A stretch of DNA of 64,000 nucleotides from Labilithrix sp. (GCA_019637175.1 JAHBWD010000006.1:149464-213463); one strand, 5' to 3'. Counted from the stretch's first letter, positions 33,181 through 42,342 are shown. The notes: generated by a model not told the origin, from the sequence alone. Program-made: numbers and translations.

Positions 33181-34178
33181 GGGATCACGACTCCGAAGCC
33201 CACCGACGCCGTCCACAGCCAGGTCGGCGCGCGGACCGCGCTCTCCGTTCCGGCGTAGAAGCGATCGCGCACCATCGTCGCGACGACGCCGCCGCCGGCT
33301 TCGATCGCGGGCCGCACGGCGCTCGACGTGTCGGCGAAGAGGTAGCGGAGGCGCGCCGACCCGCCGGCGGTGCCCCACAGGCGCGATCGTTCGAAGCCGT
33401 CTTCGGGCGCGCCGGCGCGCGCGGTCAGCGATCCGATCTCGCCGCGCGCGCACGCCGCGAGCCGGATCGACTCCGCGCCGACGTGCGCGCCGACGGGACA
33501 CACCTCGAGGATCCCCGACGTGAGCTTGAACCGCGTGCTCAGGCTCGCCGACGTGGTCGCCTCTCCGGTGAACGCACCCGAGAGCCGCATCGACGGCTGC
33601 ATCCACGAGACGCCGAAGGCGTCGCCGAGCGCGATCTCGCCGTAGGGCGCGCCGCCGACGAGCACCTCGCCTTTGGCGAACGAGAGCCCGAAGGCGGAGA
33701 CGCCGAGGCCGATCTCGACGTCTCCGTTCGCGCGCGGCGCCGCTCCTCGATCCGCGTCGACGTTCTCGCTCGCAGGCGCGCTCGGGGTGTCGCCCGCGCG
33801 ATCGTTGGCGCCGTTCGCGTCCGCGTCGACCTCGGCGCCAGCGCTCGCGTCCGCGTTCGCGTTCGCGTCGATGGCGGCCACCAGCGCGAGCGCGTCGACG
33901 ACCGCCCCGCACGTTCGGCCGCTCACCTCGCGCGTGATCTTCGCGTCACCCTCGCCGAGCGTCACCTCGCCGCGATACGCGTCGCCGTCGCGCCGCACGT
34001 CGATCCGCGACGCGCGGCTCTCGACGCCGGACGCGCGCGCCCGAAGGCTCGCCTCGACCTCGTCGCGAGACGGGCAGCCCTCGGTCGCCTGGTAGTCGAG
34101 GTCACGCGCGCGCGCCGCGGTCGGGACGACGAGCGCCGCCCCGACGAGCCATGCGATCCGCGGACCTCGACCTCCCAT
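33177..34178 (-). CDS. Envelope (probable outer-membrane) protein heading the ECF operon
   Basis: A 333-residue protein with an N-terminal signal (IAWLVGAALVVPTAARA). A domain with Cys residues follows (EGCPSRDEVEASLRARASG; RTCGAVVDALALVAAID), then an Asn/Ala/Asp-rich linker (DANANADASAGAEVDADAN). The C-terminal region of alternating strands (VEIGLGVSAFGLSFAKGEVLVGG; SARLRYLFADTSSAV; LWTASVGFGVVIP) suggests a beta-barrel. This N-domain plus barrel layout recurs next to ECF genes in Myxococcota as I recall. Start at 34178 chosen for its AAGGAG site; a longer frame begins 39 bases upstream. Confidence 0.68.
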   Translation of the reverse strand: MGGRGPRIAWLVGAALVVPTAARARDLDYQATEGCPSRDEVEASLRARASGVESRASRIDVRRDGDAYRGEVTLGEGDAKITREVSGRTCGAVVDALALVAAIDANANADASAGAEVDADANGANDRAGDTPSAPASENVDADRGAAPRANGDVEIGLGVSAFGLSFAKGEVLVGGAPYGEIALGDAFGVSWMQPSMRLSGAFTGEATTSASLSTRFKLTSGILEVCPVGAHVGAESIRLAACARGEIGSLTARAGAPEDGFERSRLWGTAGGSARLRYLFADTSSAVRPAIEAGGGVVATMVRDRFYAGTESAVRAPTWLWTASVGFGVVIP

Positions 34179-34350
34179 GCCCTCTCCTTGGCGTCCGGCG
34201 CCGCGGCCGATCACCAAAAACGCGCCCCATCGAAGAAAAGTCGAGGAGGGCTAGCACGGCGCGCAAAACGCGCAAAATGCCGCCCCTCGCCGGGCCTCGC
34301 CCCCGCCGGCCCTCGCGAAATCCCGTGCATTGTCCTATGGTCAGCCTCCC

Positions 34351-36687
34351 ATGGCCGAGGACTTCATTCGCGAGATGATCCGCGCCGACGTCGCGGCGGG
34401 AAAGCACGGGGGCAAGGTCGTCACCCGCTTTCCCCCCGAGCCGAACGGCCACCTGCACATCGGTCACTCCAAGGCGATCTGCATCGACTTCGGCGTCGCG
34501 CGAGAGTTCGGCGGCCGGTGCCACCTCCGGATGGACGACACGAACCCGACGACCGAAGACGTCGCCTACGTCGAGGCGATCAAGCGCGACGTGAAGTGGC
34601 TCGGCTTCGACTGGGGCGAGCACCTCTATTACGCGTCCGACTACTTCGAGCGCTACTACGAGCTCGGCGAGCTGCTCATCCGCCGCGGCCGCGCGTACGT
34701 GTGCGATCTCTCCGACGAGGAGTTCTCCGCGAGCTACCGAGGCACGATCACCGAGCCTGGCAAGGAGAGCCCGTACCGAGGGCGCACCGCCTCCGAGAAC
34801 CTCGATCTGTTCCGGCGGATGCGCAAAGGCGAGTTCAAGGACGGCGAGAGGGTCCTCCGCGCGAAGATCGACATGGCCTCGCCCAACATGAAGATGCGCG
34901 ACCCGCCGCTCGTGCGCATCAAGCACGCGCACCACTACCGCACGGGCGACGCGTGGTGCATCTACCCGCTCTACGACTACGCCCACTGCCTCGAAGACTC
35001 GTTCGAGGGCGTGACCCACTCGCTCTGCACGATGGAGTTCGAGAGCGCGCGCGAGCTCTACGACTGGGTCATCCAGGCCACCGAGGTCCCGCACGTCCCC
35101 AAGCAGACGGAGTTCGCGCGCCTGAACCTCACGTACACCGTGATGAGCAAGCGGCGCCTGCTCCAGCTCGTCGAACAGAAGCACGTGAGCGGCTGGGACG
35201 ATCCGCGCATGCCGACGCTCGCGGGGCTTCGCCGGCGCGGCTACACGCCCGAGTCGATCCGCGACTTCGTCGCGAAGATCGGCGTCGCCAAGAACCTCTC
35301 GACCGTCGACGTCGCGCTGCTCGAGTCGTGCGTGCGCGACGATCTCGATCGCCGATCGCCGCGCGTGATGGCGGTGCTGCGTCCGCTCGAGCTCGTCGTC
35401 GAGAGCTTCCCCGAGGGCGAGGTCGAGCAGCTCGACGCGTCGTACTGGCCGCAAGGCGGCAAGGGATCGACCGAGCCGGCCGAGACCGTGCCCGCCGAGG
35501 TGCGCGGGAGCCGCAAGCTCCCGTTCTCGCGCCGCCTCTACGTCGATCGCGAAGACTTCGCCGAGGTCCCGCCCGAGGGCTGGAAGCGCATGGCCCCCGG
35601 CCGTCAGGTCCGGCTGCGCCACGGCTACATCGTGACCTGCACCCGCGTGGAGAAGGAGAACGACGAGGTCGTGCGTGTATTCTGCACGCATGATCCGAAG
35701 ACGCGCGGCGGCGCCTCGGCCGAGGGCGCGCGCTCCCTCGGCACGATCCACTGGGTGAGCGCAGCCGAGTCGATCGACGTGGAGGTGCGCCTCTACGATC
35801 GTCTCTTCAAGAGCGAGAGCCCCGGCGAGGGCACCGAGGGCGACTGGCTCGCCGATCTCAACCCCGCGTCGCTCTCGATCGTGAAAGCCAAGGCGGAGCC
35901 GAGCCTCGCGGCCGCGAAGGCGGGCGATCGCTTCCAGCTCGAGCGCGTCGGCTTCTTCTTCGCCGATCCCGACAGCGCCGCCGGCGCGCCGGTGCTCAAC
36001 CGCACGGTGCCTCTGAAGGACGGCTGGGCGAAGGTCGTGGCGAAGGCCTCACCGGCGAAGCCGGAGAAGCGAGAGTCTCCGAAGACGACGACCCCCGCCG
36101 TTCCCGTCGCGCTGCGCTCTGCGGCGGTCAACGCGGTGGTCGATCTCTCTCCCGAGGCGAAGGCGCTCGTCGCCAAGCACGGGTTGGGCGCCGACGCCGC
36201 GCGCGTCCTCTCGCAGGAGGCGCCGCTTCGCGCGCTCTTCGAGTCGGCGCTCGCGACGGAGCACGGCGAGTCGCTGAAGGGCGACGTCGCCTCGCTCCTC
36301 GTCAACGAGCTGCTCGGCGAGATGCGGAGCCGCAAGCTCGACGCCGTTCCTTTCGGCGGCGCGGCGATCGTCGAGCTCGTCTCGCTCGTCGACGACAAGA
36401 CGATCTCGAACAAGCAAGCCAAGGAGGTCCTCGCGGAGATGTTCACCGGCGAGGCGGGCCCGCGCGCGATCGTCGAGGCGAAGGGCATGAAGCAAATCGC
36501 GAGCGCCGACGCCCTCGGCCCGATCGTCGATGAGGTCCTGGCGGCGAACGCCGACGCCGTCGCCCGTTACAAGGCGGGCAACGCCAACGTCTTCGGCGCC
36601 ATCGTCGGCATGGTGATGAAGCAGACCAAGGGCCAAGGCAACCCCAAGCTCGTCGCCTCCCTCCTGAAACAACGCCTCGACGGCTGA
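34351..36687 (+). CDS. glnS: Glutaminyl-tRNA synthetase with C-terminal YqeY-like domain
   Basis: Charges tRNA-Gln, 778 residues. The catalytic core has RFPPEPNGHLHIGHSK (HIGH) and VMSKRRLL (KMSKS-like); DDTNPTTED and YDYAHCLEDSFEGVTHSLCTMEF are GlnRS hallmarks. Anticodon-binding beta barrels follow to about residue 560. The last 210 residues (AVNAVVDLSPEAKALVAKHG; DVASLLVNELLGEM; ISNKQAKEVLAEMF; GNANVFGAIVGMVMKQTKGQGNPKLVASLLKQRL) form a GatB/YqeY-type tail, as known in Deinococcus GlnRS. The ATG at 34351 is the family start; a TTG 21 bases upstream is less likely. Confidence 0.95.
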   Translation: MAEDFIREMIRADVAAGKHGGKVVTRFPPEPNGHLHIGHSKAICIDFGVAREFGGRCHLRMDDTNPTTEDVAYVEAIKRDVKWLGFDWGEHLYYASDYFERYYELGELLIRRGRAYVCDLSDEEFSASYRGTITEPGKESPYRGRTASENLDLFRRMRKGEFKDGERVLRAKIDMASPNMKMRDPPLVRIKHAHHYRTGDAWCIYPLYDYAHCLEDSFEGVTHSLCTMEFESARELYDWVIQATEVPHVPKQTEFARLNLTYTVMSKRRLLQLVEQKHVSGWDDPRMPTLAGLRRRGYTPESIRDFVAKIGVAKNLSTVDVALLESCVRDDLDRRSPRVMAVLRPLELVVESFPEGEVEQLDASYWPQGGKGSTEPAETVPAEVRGSRKLPFSRRLYVDREDFAEVPPEGWKRMAPGRQVRLRHGYIVTCTRVEKENDEVVRVFCTHDPKTRGGASAEGARSLGTIHWVSAAESIDVEVRLYDRLFKSESPGEGTEGDWLADLNPASLSIVKAKAEPSLAAAKAGDRFQLERVGFFFADPDSAAGAPVLNRTVPLKDGWAKVVAKASPAKPEKRESPKTTTPAVPVALRSAAVNAVVDLSPEAKALVAKHGLGADAARVLSQEAPLRALFESALATEHGESLKGDVASLLVNELLGEMRSRKLDAVPFGGAAIVELVSLVDDKTISNKQAKEVLAEMFTGEAGPRAIVEAKGMKQIASADALGPIVDEVLAANADAVARYKAGNANVFGAIVGMVMKQTKGQGNPKLVASLLKQRLDG

Positions 36688-36711
36688 TGGTCGTCTCTCG
36701 TCTTGCATGGG

Positions 36712-36744
36712 CGTCGTCGGTGCGCGGTGGGCTCTCCCGCCCGC
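36712..36744 (+). repeat. Solo copy of the 33-base terminal repeat
   Basis: Differs by a few bases from the left end of palindromic element A, which begins 51 bases later, so about 50 bases are tandemly duplicated here (36709-36757 against 36760-36808). It has no matching right end. Confidence 0.8.
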
Positions 36745-36761
36745 TTGTCGCTGCTGCGTGG

Positions 36762-36942
36762 GCGTCGTCGGTGCGCGGGAGGCTCTCCCGCCCGCTGGTC
36801 GCTGCCTAGCCACCGGTGGCCTCCTCGCGGCGCCGCCCCCCCACTTCGTGGGGCCCCAGGCGGCGCCTGCTGGCGTCTTCCAACCTGCAGCGTGATCGCT
36901 GCTCCAGCGCGGGCGGGAGAGCCTCCCGCGCACCGACGACGC
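36762..36942 (+). repeat. Palindromic MITE-like element, copy A
   Basis: About 181 bases bounded by perfect 34-base inverted repeats (36762-36795 and 36909-36942), beginning GCGTCGTCGG and ending CCGACGACGC. Inside is a strong GC hairpin (36829-36867; nine-base arms GGCGCCGCC/GGCGGCGCC with a CCCCAC-TTC-GTGGGG tip). There is no convincing ORF and no transposase. It lies between convergent glnS and htpG and could also act as a terminator. Confidence 0.8.
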
Positions 36943-37113
36943 TTCCGCCTCCGCGAAAGCCTCCGGCATCGTACGAAGGGATCCAGAGCTTTCTCGCGTC
37001 GAGGGATCCCGAGCTCCAATCGAGTGAAAGGATCTCCACGGCTTCATCGAGCGCAGGATCCCCACTGCGGCGCGCTCGGTGCTCTTCGCGTCGAGTGGAT
37101 CGGTTGGTGCGGA

Positions 37114-37295
37114 GCGTCGTCGGGGCGTGCGACCCCCTCCCGCCCGCGCTGGAGCGGCGATCAGGCAACAGGTTGGAAGGCGCCAGCAGAGCGCCGCCTG
37201 GGGCCCCACGAAGTGGGGGGGCGGCGCCGCGATCACGCGACAGGTGGCTAGGCAGCGACCCGCGGGCGGGAGGGGGTCGCACGCCCCGACGACGC
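37114..37295 (-). repeat. Palindromic MITE-like element, copy B (inverted)
   Basis: About 182 bases in the opposite orientation to copy A. It has its own perfect 33-34-base terminal repeats (37114-37147 and 37262-37295). The ends share GCGTCGTCGG and CCCGCCCGC with copy A but differ at six internal positions, each change being mirrored in the opposite arm. The interior hairpin is conserved (37191 to about 37229). Confidence 0.8.
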
Positions 37296-37332
37296 CCCCG
37301 CACGAAGCCCTGCCAGACCGCGCGACCCGGGA

Positions 37333-39192
37333 TCAGGTGCCAACGGCTTGGCAGAGGAGAGACGTGAGGCGTTTGGCGAAGCCGTTGGGATCGTCGAGCG
37401 GGCTGCCCTCGGCGACGAGCGACTGCTCGTAAAGGAGGACGAGCAGATCGGCGAGGCGAGGGTCGCTCGGATTCTCGGCCGCGATCGCCGCGAGGCGCTT
37501 CACCGCCGGATGAGACGGGTTGAGCTCGAGGTCGCGTTTGCCGCGGGGCACTTCCTTGCCCGACTGCTTGAGCACTTTCTCGAGATGCGCAGGCATCGCG
37601 CCCTGCGCGAGCACGAGGCACGCCGGTGAGTCGACGAGGCGGCTCGACGTGCGAACCTCGCGCACCTTGCCCTCGAGCGCCGTCTTCGCCGTCGCCGTGA
37701 GCGCCGCGAAGTCCTTCGACGTCTCTTCGGCCTTCTTCGTCTCCTCCTCGGTCGCAGGGAGCTTCACGTCGGCGCGCATCGCGTTGACGAGCTTCTTGCC
37801 GCCGAACTCGGCGAGCGACTCGGCGGCCCACGTGTCGACCGCGTCGGTCATCAGGAGGACCTCGTAGCCCCGCGCGCGCAGCGCCTCGAGGTAGGGCGAG
37901 CCGAGCAGCGCCTCGCGCGACTCTCCGGTCACGTAGTAGATCGCTTCTTGCTCCTCCTTCATCCGCGCGACGTACGCCTCGAGCGAGATCGGCGCGTCTT
38001 CGTGCGTCGAAGGCCAGCGCGTCAGCTTCGCGACGCGATCCTTCCACTCGCCGTCGACGACGAGGCCCTCCTTGAGGATGCGCCCGAAGGTCGACCAGAG
38101 CTTCTCGTAGTCGTCCTTTCGACCCTCGGCGATCTCCTCGAGCAGCTCGACGATCTTCTTCGTCGTCTGCTTCTTGATCGTCCGCAGCGTCGTCGAGTCT
38201 TGAAGGATCTCGCGCGAGACGTTGAGCGGGAGATCGTCGGCGTCGACGAGCCCGCGCGCGAAGCGCAGCCACTGCGGGAGCACCGCGTCACAGTCGTCCA
38301 TCACGAGGACGCGCTTGACGAAGAGGCGCACACCGCGGCTTCGCCGCGGATCGTCGACGTCGAACGGCGCCTCCTTCGGGATCCACATGAGCCCGACGAA
38401 CTCGACGTTGCCTTCGACGCGGAAGTGCGTTCGCGCGAGCGGCGCTTCGAAGTCGTGCGTGAGGTGGCGATAGAGCTCGTCGTACTGGTCGTCTTTGATC
38501 TCCGTCTTCGGCTGCTGCCACAGCGCCGCGGCCTTGTTGACGCGATCGCGCTGCTCTTCGCCGTCCTTCGTCGTACGGAGCTCGATTGGATACGCGATGT
38601 AGTCGGAGTAGCGGCGGACGAGATCGCGGAGCGTCCACGCGTCGAGGAAGGTCTTCTGATCCTCCTTGAGGTGGAGCTCGATCGAGGTGCCGCGCGTGGC
38701 GCGCTCGGCGGGCTCGACGGTGAACGTCTCCTTGCCGCTCGACGACCAGCGGAAGGCCGCGTCGCTGCCGGCGGCGCGCGAGACGACGTCGACGCGATCG
38801 GCCACGAGGTACCCGCTGTAGAAGCCGACGCCGAACTGCCCGATGAGCGAGACGTCCTTCTTCGCCGCGTCTTCGAGCTTGGCGAGGAACGCCTGCGAGC
38901 CCGAGCGCGCGACGGTGCCGAGGTTCTCGGTGAGCTCGGCCTCGCTCATTCCGACGCCGTTGTCTTCGATGACGAGCACGCCGCGATCGGGATCGGGCCG
39001 CAGCACGATCGCCAGATCGGGGTCGCCCTCCATGAGCGCGGGCTCGGTGATCGCGCGGAAGCGGAGCTTGTCGAGCGCGTCGGAGGCGTTGGAGACGAGC
39101 TCGCGGAGAAAGATCTCCTTGTTGCTGTAGAGCGAGTTGATGACGAGCGACAGGACGCGGCCGACCTCGGCCTGGAACGAGTGTTCGGTCAT
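37333..39192 (-). CDS. htpG: Molecular chaperone HtpG (Hsp90)
   Basis: Bacterial Hsp90 of 619 residues. The N-terminal ATPase has [66 protein letters not shown] and [15 protein letters not shown]. The middle domain includes [15 protein letters not shown] and [11 protein letters not shown]. The C-terminal dimerisation domain ends [11 protein letters not shown]. The start at 39192 is the family start. Confidence 0.97.
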
Positions 39193-39268
39193 GCTGGCCG
39201 TTCGCTTACTACGGGCGGCCGGACAGGGCGAGCGCCGCGCGCACGCCGCGCGCGGTGCCGTTCGCGAA

Positions 39269-40375
39269 TCACTCGAGCGTCGGTCGCGCCGGCGTCTCGG
39301 GAGGTCGGCGCTCGGTGCGGACGCGGAGGAGCAACGGGACCTTCGCCTCCGCCTGCCCGTCCCACGTGCGGAGCCCCACCGTTCGGCCCGACGCGCCGGT
39401 CGTGTCGAGGATCGGCGTGATCCGATAGACGCCGGGCTCGTCGAACGTGGCCGCCGCGCACGCGGCCGAGACGAGCACGGAGATCGACGTCCTCGCCTTG
39501 GGCGCGAGCGTCGCGTAGAGCTCGCGGATCGGAGAGGCGACTTGGCGCGCCGCGCCGCACGCGACCGAGCCGGCCGGCCCGGCGACCGCGAAGCGGAACA
39601 TGTCGGCGCGCAAGAGCGTGACGATCGCACGATCGCCGTCGTTCGTCACCGTGAGCGTCGTGCTGATCTCGCCGCCGCGCGAGACGTCGAGCGCGTCGGC
39701 CGCCGTCACGGTGAGCGGGGAGGGCGCTTCATGCTCTTCGCCCGGCGTGCGCGCCGCCGCGGAGCCAGAGCGCGGGACGTCTTCCGTGAGCGTGAACGAC
39801 GCGCTCTCGATCTCTTTCGCCGGCGCGAGCTTGCCCACCGCCGCGCCCACCGGCGAAGCGACGAACGGCGGCGCCGGCGGAGGGGCGGCTCCGCGCGCCG
39901 TCTTCGGAGGCGGAGGCGCCCAGCCGAAGCGCGCCTTCACCGTCGCGCCCTTCACGAGCGCCGCGCGCTCGCGCGCGGTGAAACAGAAGAAGAGCGGATC
40001 GATCGACTGCGACCACGCGCGCTTGCCGGGGATCACGAGATCGCGCCCGCCGTCCATCCGCGGACGCGCGTCTTGCGGGAGCGTGCAGCGCACGGTGGGA
40101 TCGACGGGCTTGGCGCCCGGGATCTTCTTCGCCGGCGCCGCGACCGGCGATGCGGGAGGCGTCACCTCGAGGACGAGCAGCCGCTCGTCGGCCGTGAGCC
40201 GCACCGGCAGCTCGCCCGTGTTCTCCACGCGGAGCTTCCACGGGCCGCCGCCCGTGCCCGGCGTGACCGTGAGCGTCAGCGGAGGCGCGGACGCCGTCGC
40301 CTCGTCGGCGCTCGCGCTGGGCGCGAGCAGCGAGATCGACACGAGCGACAGCGTCGCGAGCCCCGCCGCGTTCAC
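39269..40375 (-). CDS. Secreted protein, function unknown
   Basis: A 368-residue protein with signal peptide (ATLSLVSISLLAPSASA). Several Ig-like, beta-rich stretches follow (PWKLRVENTGELPVRLTADERLLVLEV; ALDVSRGGEISTTLTVTNDGDRAIVTLLRADMFRFAV; ARTSISVLVSAACAAATFDEPGVYRITPIL), separated by Pro/Ala linkers. The repeated 'tendency to ideal parallel strands' suggests two Ig-like domains, but no family is recognised. GTG start. It follows the HARE-HTH gene by 4 bases and is likely co-transcribed with it. Confidence 0.7.
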   Translation of the reverse strand: MNAAGLATLSLVSISLLAPSASADEATASAPPLTLTVTPGTGGGPWKLRVENTGELPVRLTADERLLVLEVTPPASPVAAPAKKIPGAKPVDPTVRCTLPQDARPRMDGGRDLVIPGKRAWSQSIDPLFFCFTARERAALVKGATVKARFGWAPPPPKTARGAAPPPAPPFVASPVGAAVGKLAPAKEIESASFTLTEDVPRSGSAAARTPGEEHEAPSPLTVTAADALDVSRGGEISTTLTVTNDGDRAIVTLLRADMFRFAVAGPAGSVACGAARQVASPIRELYATLAPKARTSISVLVSAACAAATFDEPGVYRITPILDTTGASGRTVGLRTWDGQAEAKVPLLLRVRTERRPPETPARPTLE

Positions 40376-40379
40376 GATC

Positions 40380-41987
40380 TCAGCCTCGCAGCGTCTCGAA
40401 GAGCTCGAGATCGGGGATCGCCGTCGTGAGGCGCGTGCGGACGACGCCGACGTCGTTGTCTTCGAGCAGGCGGCAGAGCGAGACCCCGTCGTAGAGGGCG
40501 ATCGGCGCCGCGGGCGCGCCGGCCTCTTCGCGGGCGCCGCTCAGGACCTGACCCGTGGTCAGGAGCCAACCGGCGGTCGCGGGACCGTAGTGATGGAGGG
40601 CGCCGCGGAGATCGCTCACGCGCTCGCGGCCGATCTCTCGGCCGTCCTTGCGCACGACGATGGCCGTGCGGATCTCGTCGGTGCCCGTGCGGTGCACGGC
40701 GGCGAAGTGAGCCTCGCCCCCGGGTGCGCCGGCGCGGCGCACCGTGCGGACGTTCGTCATGCCCACGCGCTCGAGGCCGAGGAGCACGAGCTCGATGAGC
40801 GCGTGACCGGGCAGCTCTTGGAGCTTGCGGAGCATCGTGCGCCGCGCGGCCTCGCGGTAGCGCTCGACGGCGGTGATCGCGTCGCTCTCGAGGCGGACGA
40901 GATCGGACCCGAGCGACCAATCGGTGAGCGCGATGCGCGGACCCTGGCCGAAGCGGAAGCGCGGGCGCTGCCCGTTCGCCGCGCGACGGAGGTTGTCGGC
41001 GCGGAGCGACGCGGTGAGCTGCGCCGCCGCCATCATCGTGTCGCCGCCGAGGCGGCCGCGCCGCAGCAGCTGATCGACGACCGAGCGGACCTGCACCGGG
41101 CCCTGGCTGCGGTCGAAGCCGCTCAGGATCATCACGGTCGCGTCGGCGAGCTCGCGGCCCGACAGATCCTCGCTCTCGCCCGGCGGGATGTCGATCCCGG
41201 TCGGCGCGCCTCCCGCCATGATCTGGTGGCGGTCGCGGATCATCGGTCGGGGCGCGGGCGCGAGAGGATCGCGCGACGTGTCGATCGACGAATCGCCTTC
41301 GACCGAGACGATCGCGTTCGGCTGGATCGCGTCGCCGCGCGGCGACGCCTCGCGGCGGCCTTCTCCGTTGCGCTCGAAGCCCGGCCCGCGCTCGTCGCCT
41401 TCGCGCCCGCCGCGACGGCGGCGGCGGCGGCGGCGACGGCGACCGCCGTCGGCAGCCGCAGCGGCTCCGCCCTGCACGTCGTTCGTGCTGCTCGGTCCGG
41501 CGAGGATGGGCTGATCGTCGTCGTCTTCGTCGTCGAAGAGCTCGGCGCCGCTCGCGGCGAGATCCGCGCGGAGCGCGTCTTCGCCCGAGACGATGATCGG
41601 CTCGTCGTCTTCGTCGTCGCCGGGCTCCGAGGGCTCGGCCTCTTCGGCCTCCGCGCGCGTCGCCGCCTCGACCTCGAGCGCGTTGACCTCGACGGCCTCG
41701 TCGTCGGCGAGCTCGCTCGCCTGCTCTTCTTCGGCGTCGGCGCCGCGCTTCTTCTTCTTTCCGTCCCACTCGCGGAGGGCGAAGACGCCCGGCTTCACGC
41801 GAACGATGGGGTTGGTCTTGTCCTCCTTCTTGAGGAGCGCGGCGAGGCGCGCGCCCATCGTCACTTCCGGGCTCTTGCCCACGTGAGAGAGGAGGTTCTT
41901 CTCGATGGCAAGCTCGGTGATCTCCTTGTAGTGGAGCGGCTTGCCGGCCATGCGCAGCACTTCGGCTGCGGCTTCCGTGAACGTCAT
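40380..41987 (-). CDS. HARE-HTH protein with C-terminal Mrr/restriction-endonuclease-like domain
   Basis: A 535-residue protein. Residues 1-70 (MTFTEAAAEVLRMAGKPLHYKEITELAIEKNLL; RLAALLKKEDKTNPIVRVKPGVFAL) match the HARE-HTH domain also found in RNA polymerase delta, ASXL and restriction enzymes. A long acidic stretch and then a poly-Arg run (GGRRRRRRRRRRGG) follow. The C-terminal 150 residues (GHALIELVLLGLERVGMTNVRTVRRAG; RTAIVVRKDG; GWLLTTGQVLSGAREEA; IALYDGVSLCRLLE) resemble Mrr-type endonuclease folds, with a doubtful active site. No methylase is nearby, so a chromatin or transcription role is as likely as restriction. Confidence 0.72.
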   Translation of the reverse strand: MTFTEAAAEVLRMAGKPLHYKEITELAIEKNLLSHVGKSPEVTMGARLAALLKKEDKTNPIVRVKPGVFALREWDGKKKKRGADAEEEQASELADDEAVEVNALEVEAATRAEAEEAEPSEPGDDEDDEPIIVSGEDALRADLAASGAELFDDEDDDDQPILAGPSSTNDVQGGAAAAADGGRRRRRRRRRRGGREGDERGPGFERNGEGRREASPRGDAIQPNAIVSVEGDSSIDTSRDPLAPAPRPMIRDRHQIMAGGAPTGIDIPPGESEDLSGRELADATVMILSGFDRSQGPVQVRSVVDQLLRRGRLGGDTMMAAAQLTASLRADNLRRAANGQRPRFRFGQGPRIALTDWSLGSDLVRLESDAITAVERYREAARRTMLRKLQELPGHALIELVLLGLERVGMTNVRTVRRAGAPGGEAHFAAVHRTGTDEIRTAIVVRKDGREIGRERVSDLRGALHHYGPATAGWLLTTGQVLSGAREEAGAPAAPIALYDGVSLCRLLEDNDVGVVRTRLTTAIPDLELFETLRG

Positions 41988-42342
41988 TCGATGCCTGTAC
42001 TCTCGAGGTGCCCGCGACCGGCAGTGGTCGGCGTGGTCAGGCTGCTTTTGCAGCCGCCGCCCGCCTCCCTTGGGGGTGCGGCACCGTTTTGGTGGTGAAT
42101 CCCCGCGAAGCTCCCTGAATCAGCCGGCCGCCTGTCCGAATCGACAGGGCCCACCCGATTTCCGAGCTCGCATGAACGCCATAACCCGCGGCCCGCCATG
42201 CGTCAAATGCGAATCTCCGCGGCGCTGCGCACATCGCCCTACACTCTCGAGGTCGGGGCGCGAGCCCATGCGCCGCGCGCTGATGCGGAGAGCGCGTGGA
42301 ACATTTCCGCGACGTCACGGTCGATCGCGCGAGAGGTTACCC
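41988..42342. other. 355-base gap with four consecutive hairpins; possible structured RNA or leader
   Basis: Within 42040-42148 there are four strong hairpins on either strand: GGCTGC-TTTT-GCAGCC (42040-42055), GCCGC...GCGGC (42056-42082), CACC-GTTTT-GGTG (42082-42094) and CCTGTC-CGAATC-GACAGG (42131-42148). T-rich loops are unusual in this GC-rich DNA. It lies between two divergent genes, and no known riboswitch class was matched. Confidence 0.4.

Larger units (their letters stand above)
36688..37332. other. 645-base gene-free palindromic cluster between glnS and htpG
   Basis: This gap holds the solo terminal repeat, copies A and B in inverted orientation, and a 170-base spacer (36943-37113) with several GGATC-containing stretches and no recognisable gene. 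Open frames crossing it are translations of GC-rich repeats and have no ribosome sites or family motifs. Confidence 0.75.

Noticed and set aside
36703..37251. Open frames crossing the palindromic cluster that encode repeated WGPTKWGGG- and GGRASRAPTT-like segments
   Set aside because: They are translations of the inverted repeats in several frames and strands, without ribosome sites or family motifs.
36709..37295. Possible CRISPR array
   Set aside because: The repeats are inverted and long with no regular unique spacers, and no cas genes are present.
37321..37350. TGGCACC on the minus strand within the htpG 3' end
   Set aside because: No -12 box at the right spacing, and it points away from any gene start.
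42036..42100. SRP RNA or cobalamin riboswitch
   Set aside because: GGTCAGG...GCAGCC recalls the SRP core but the conserved GGAAG/AGCAGCC symmetric loop is missing; the cobalamin boxes are not present.
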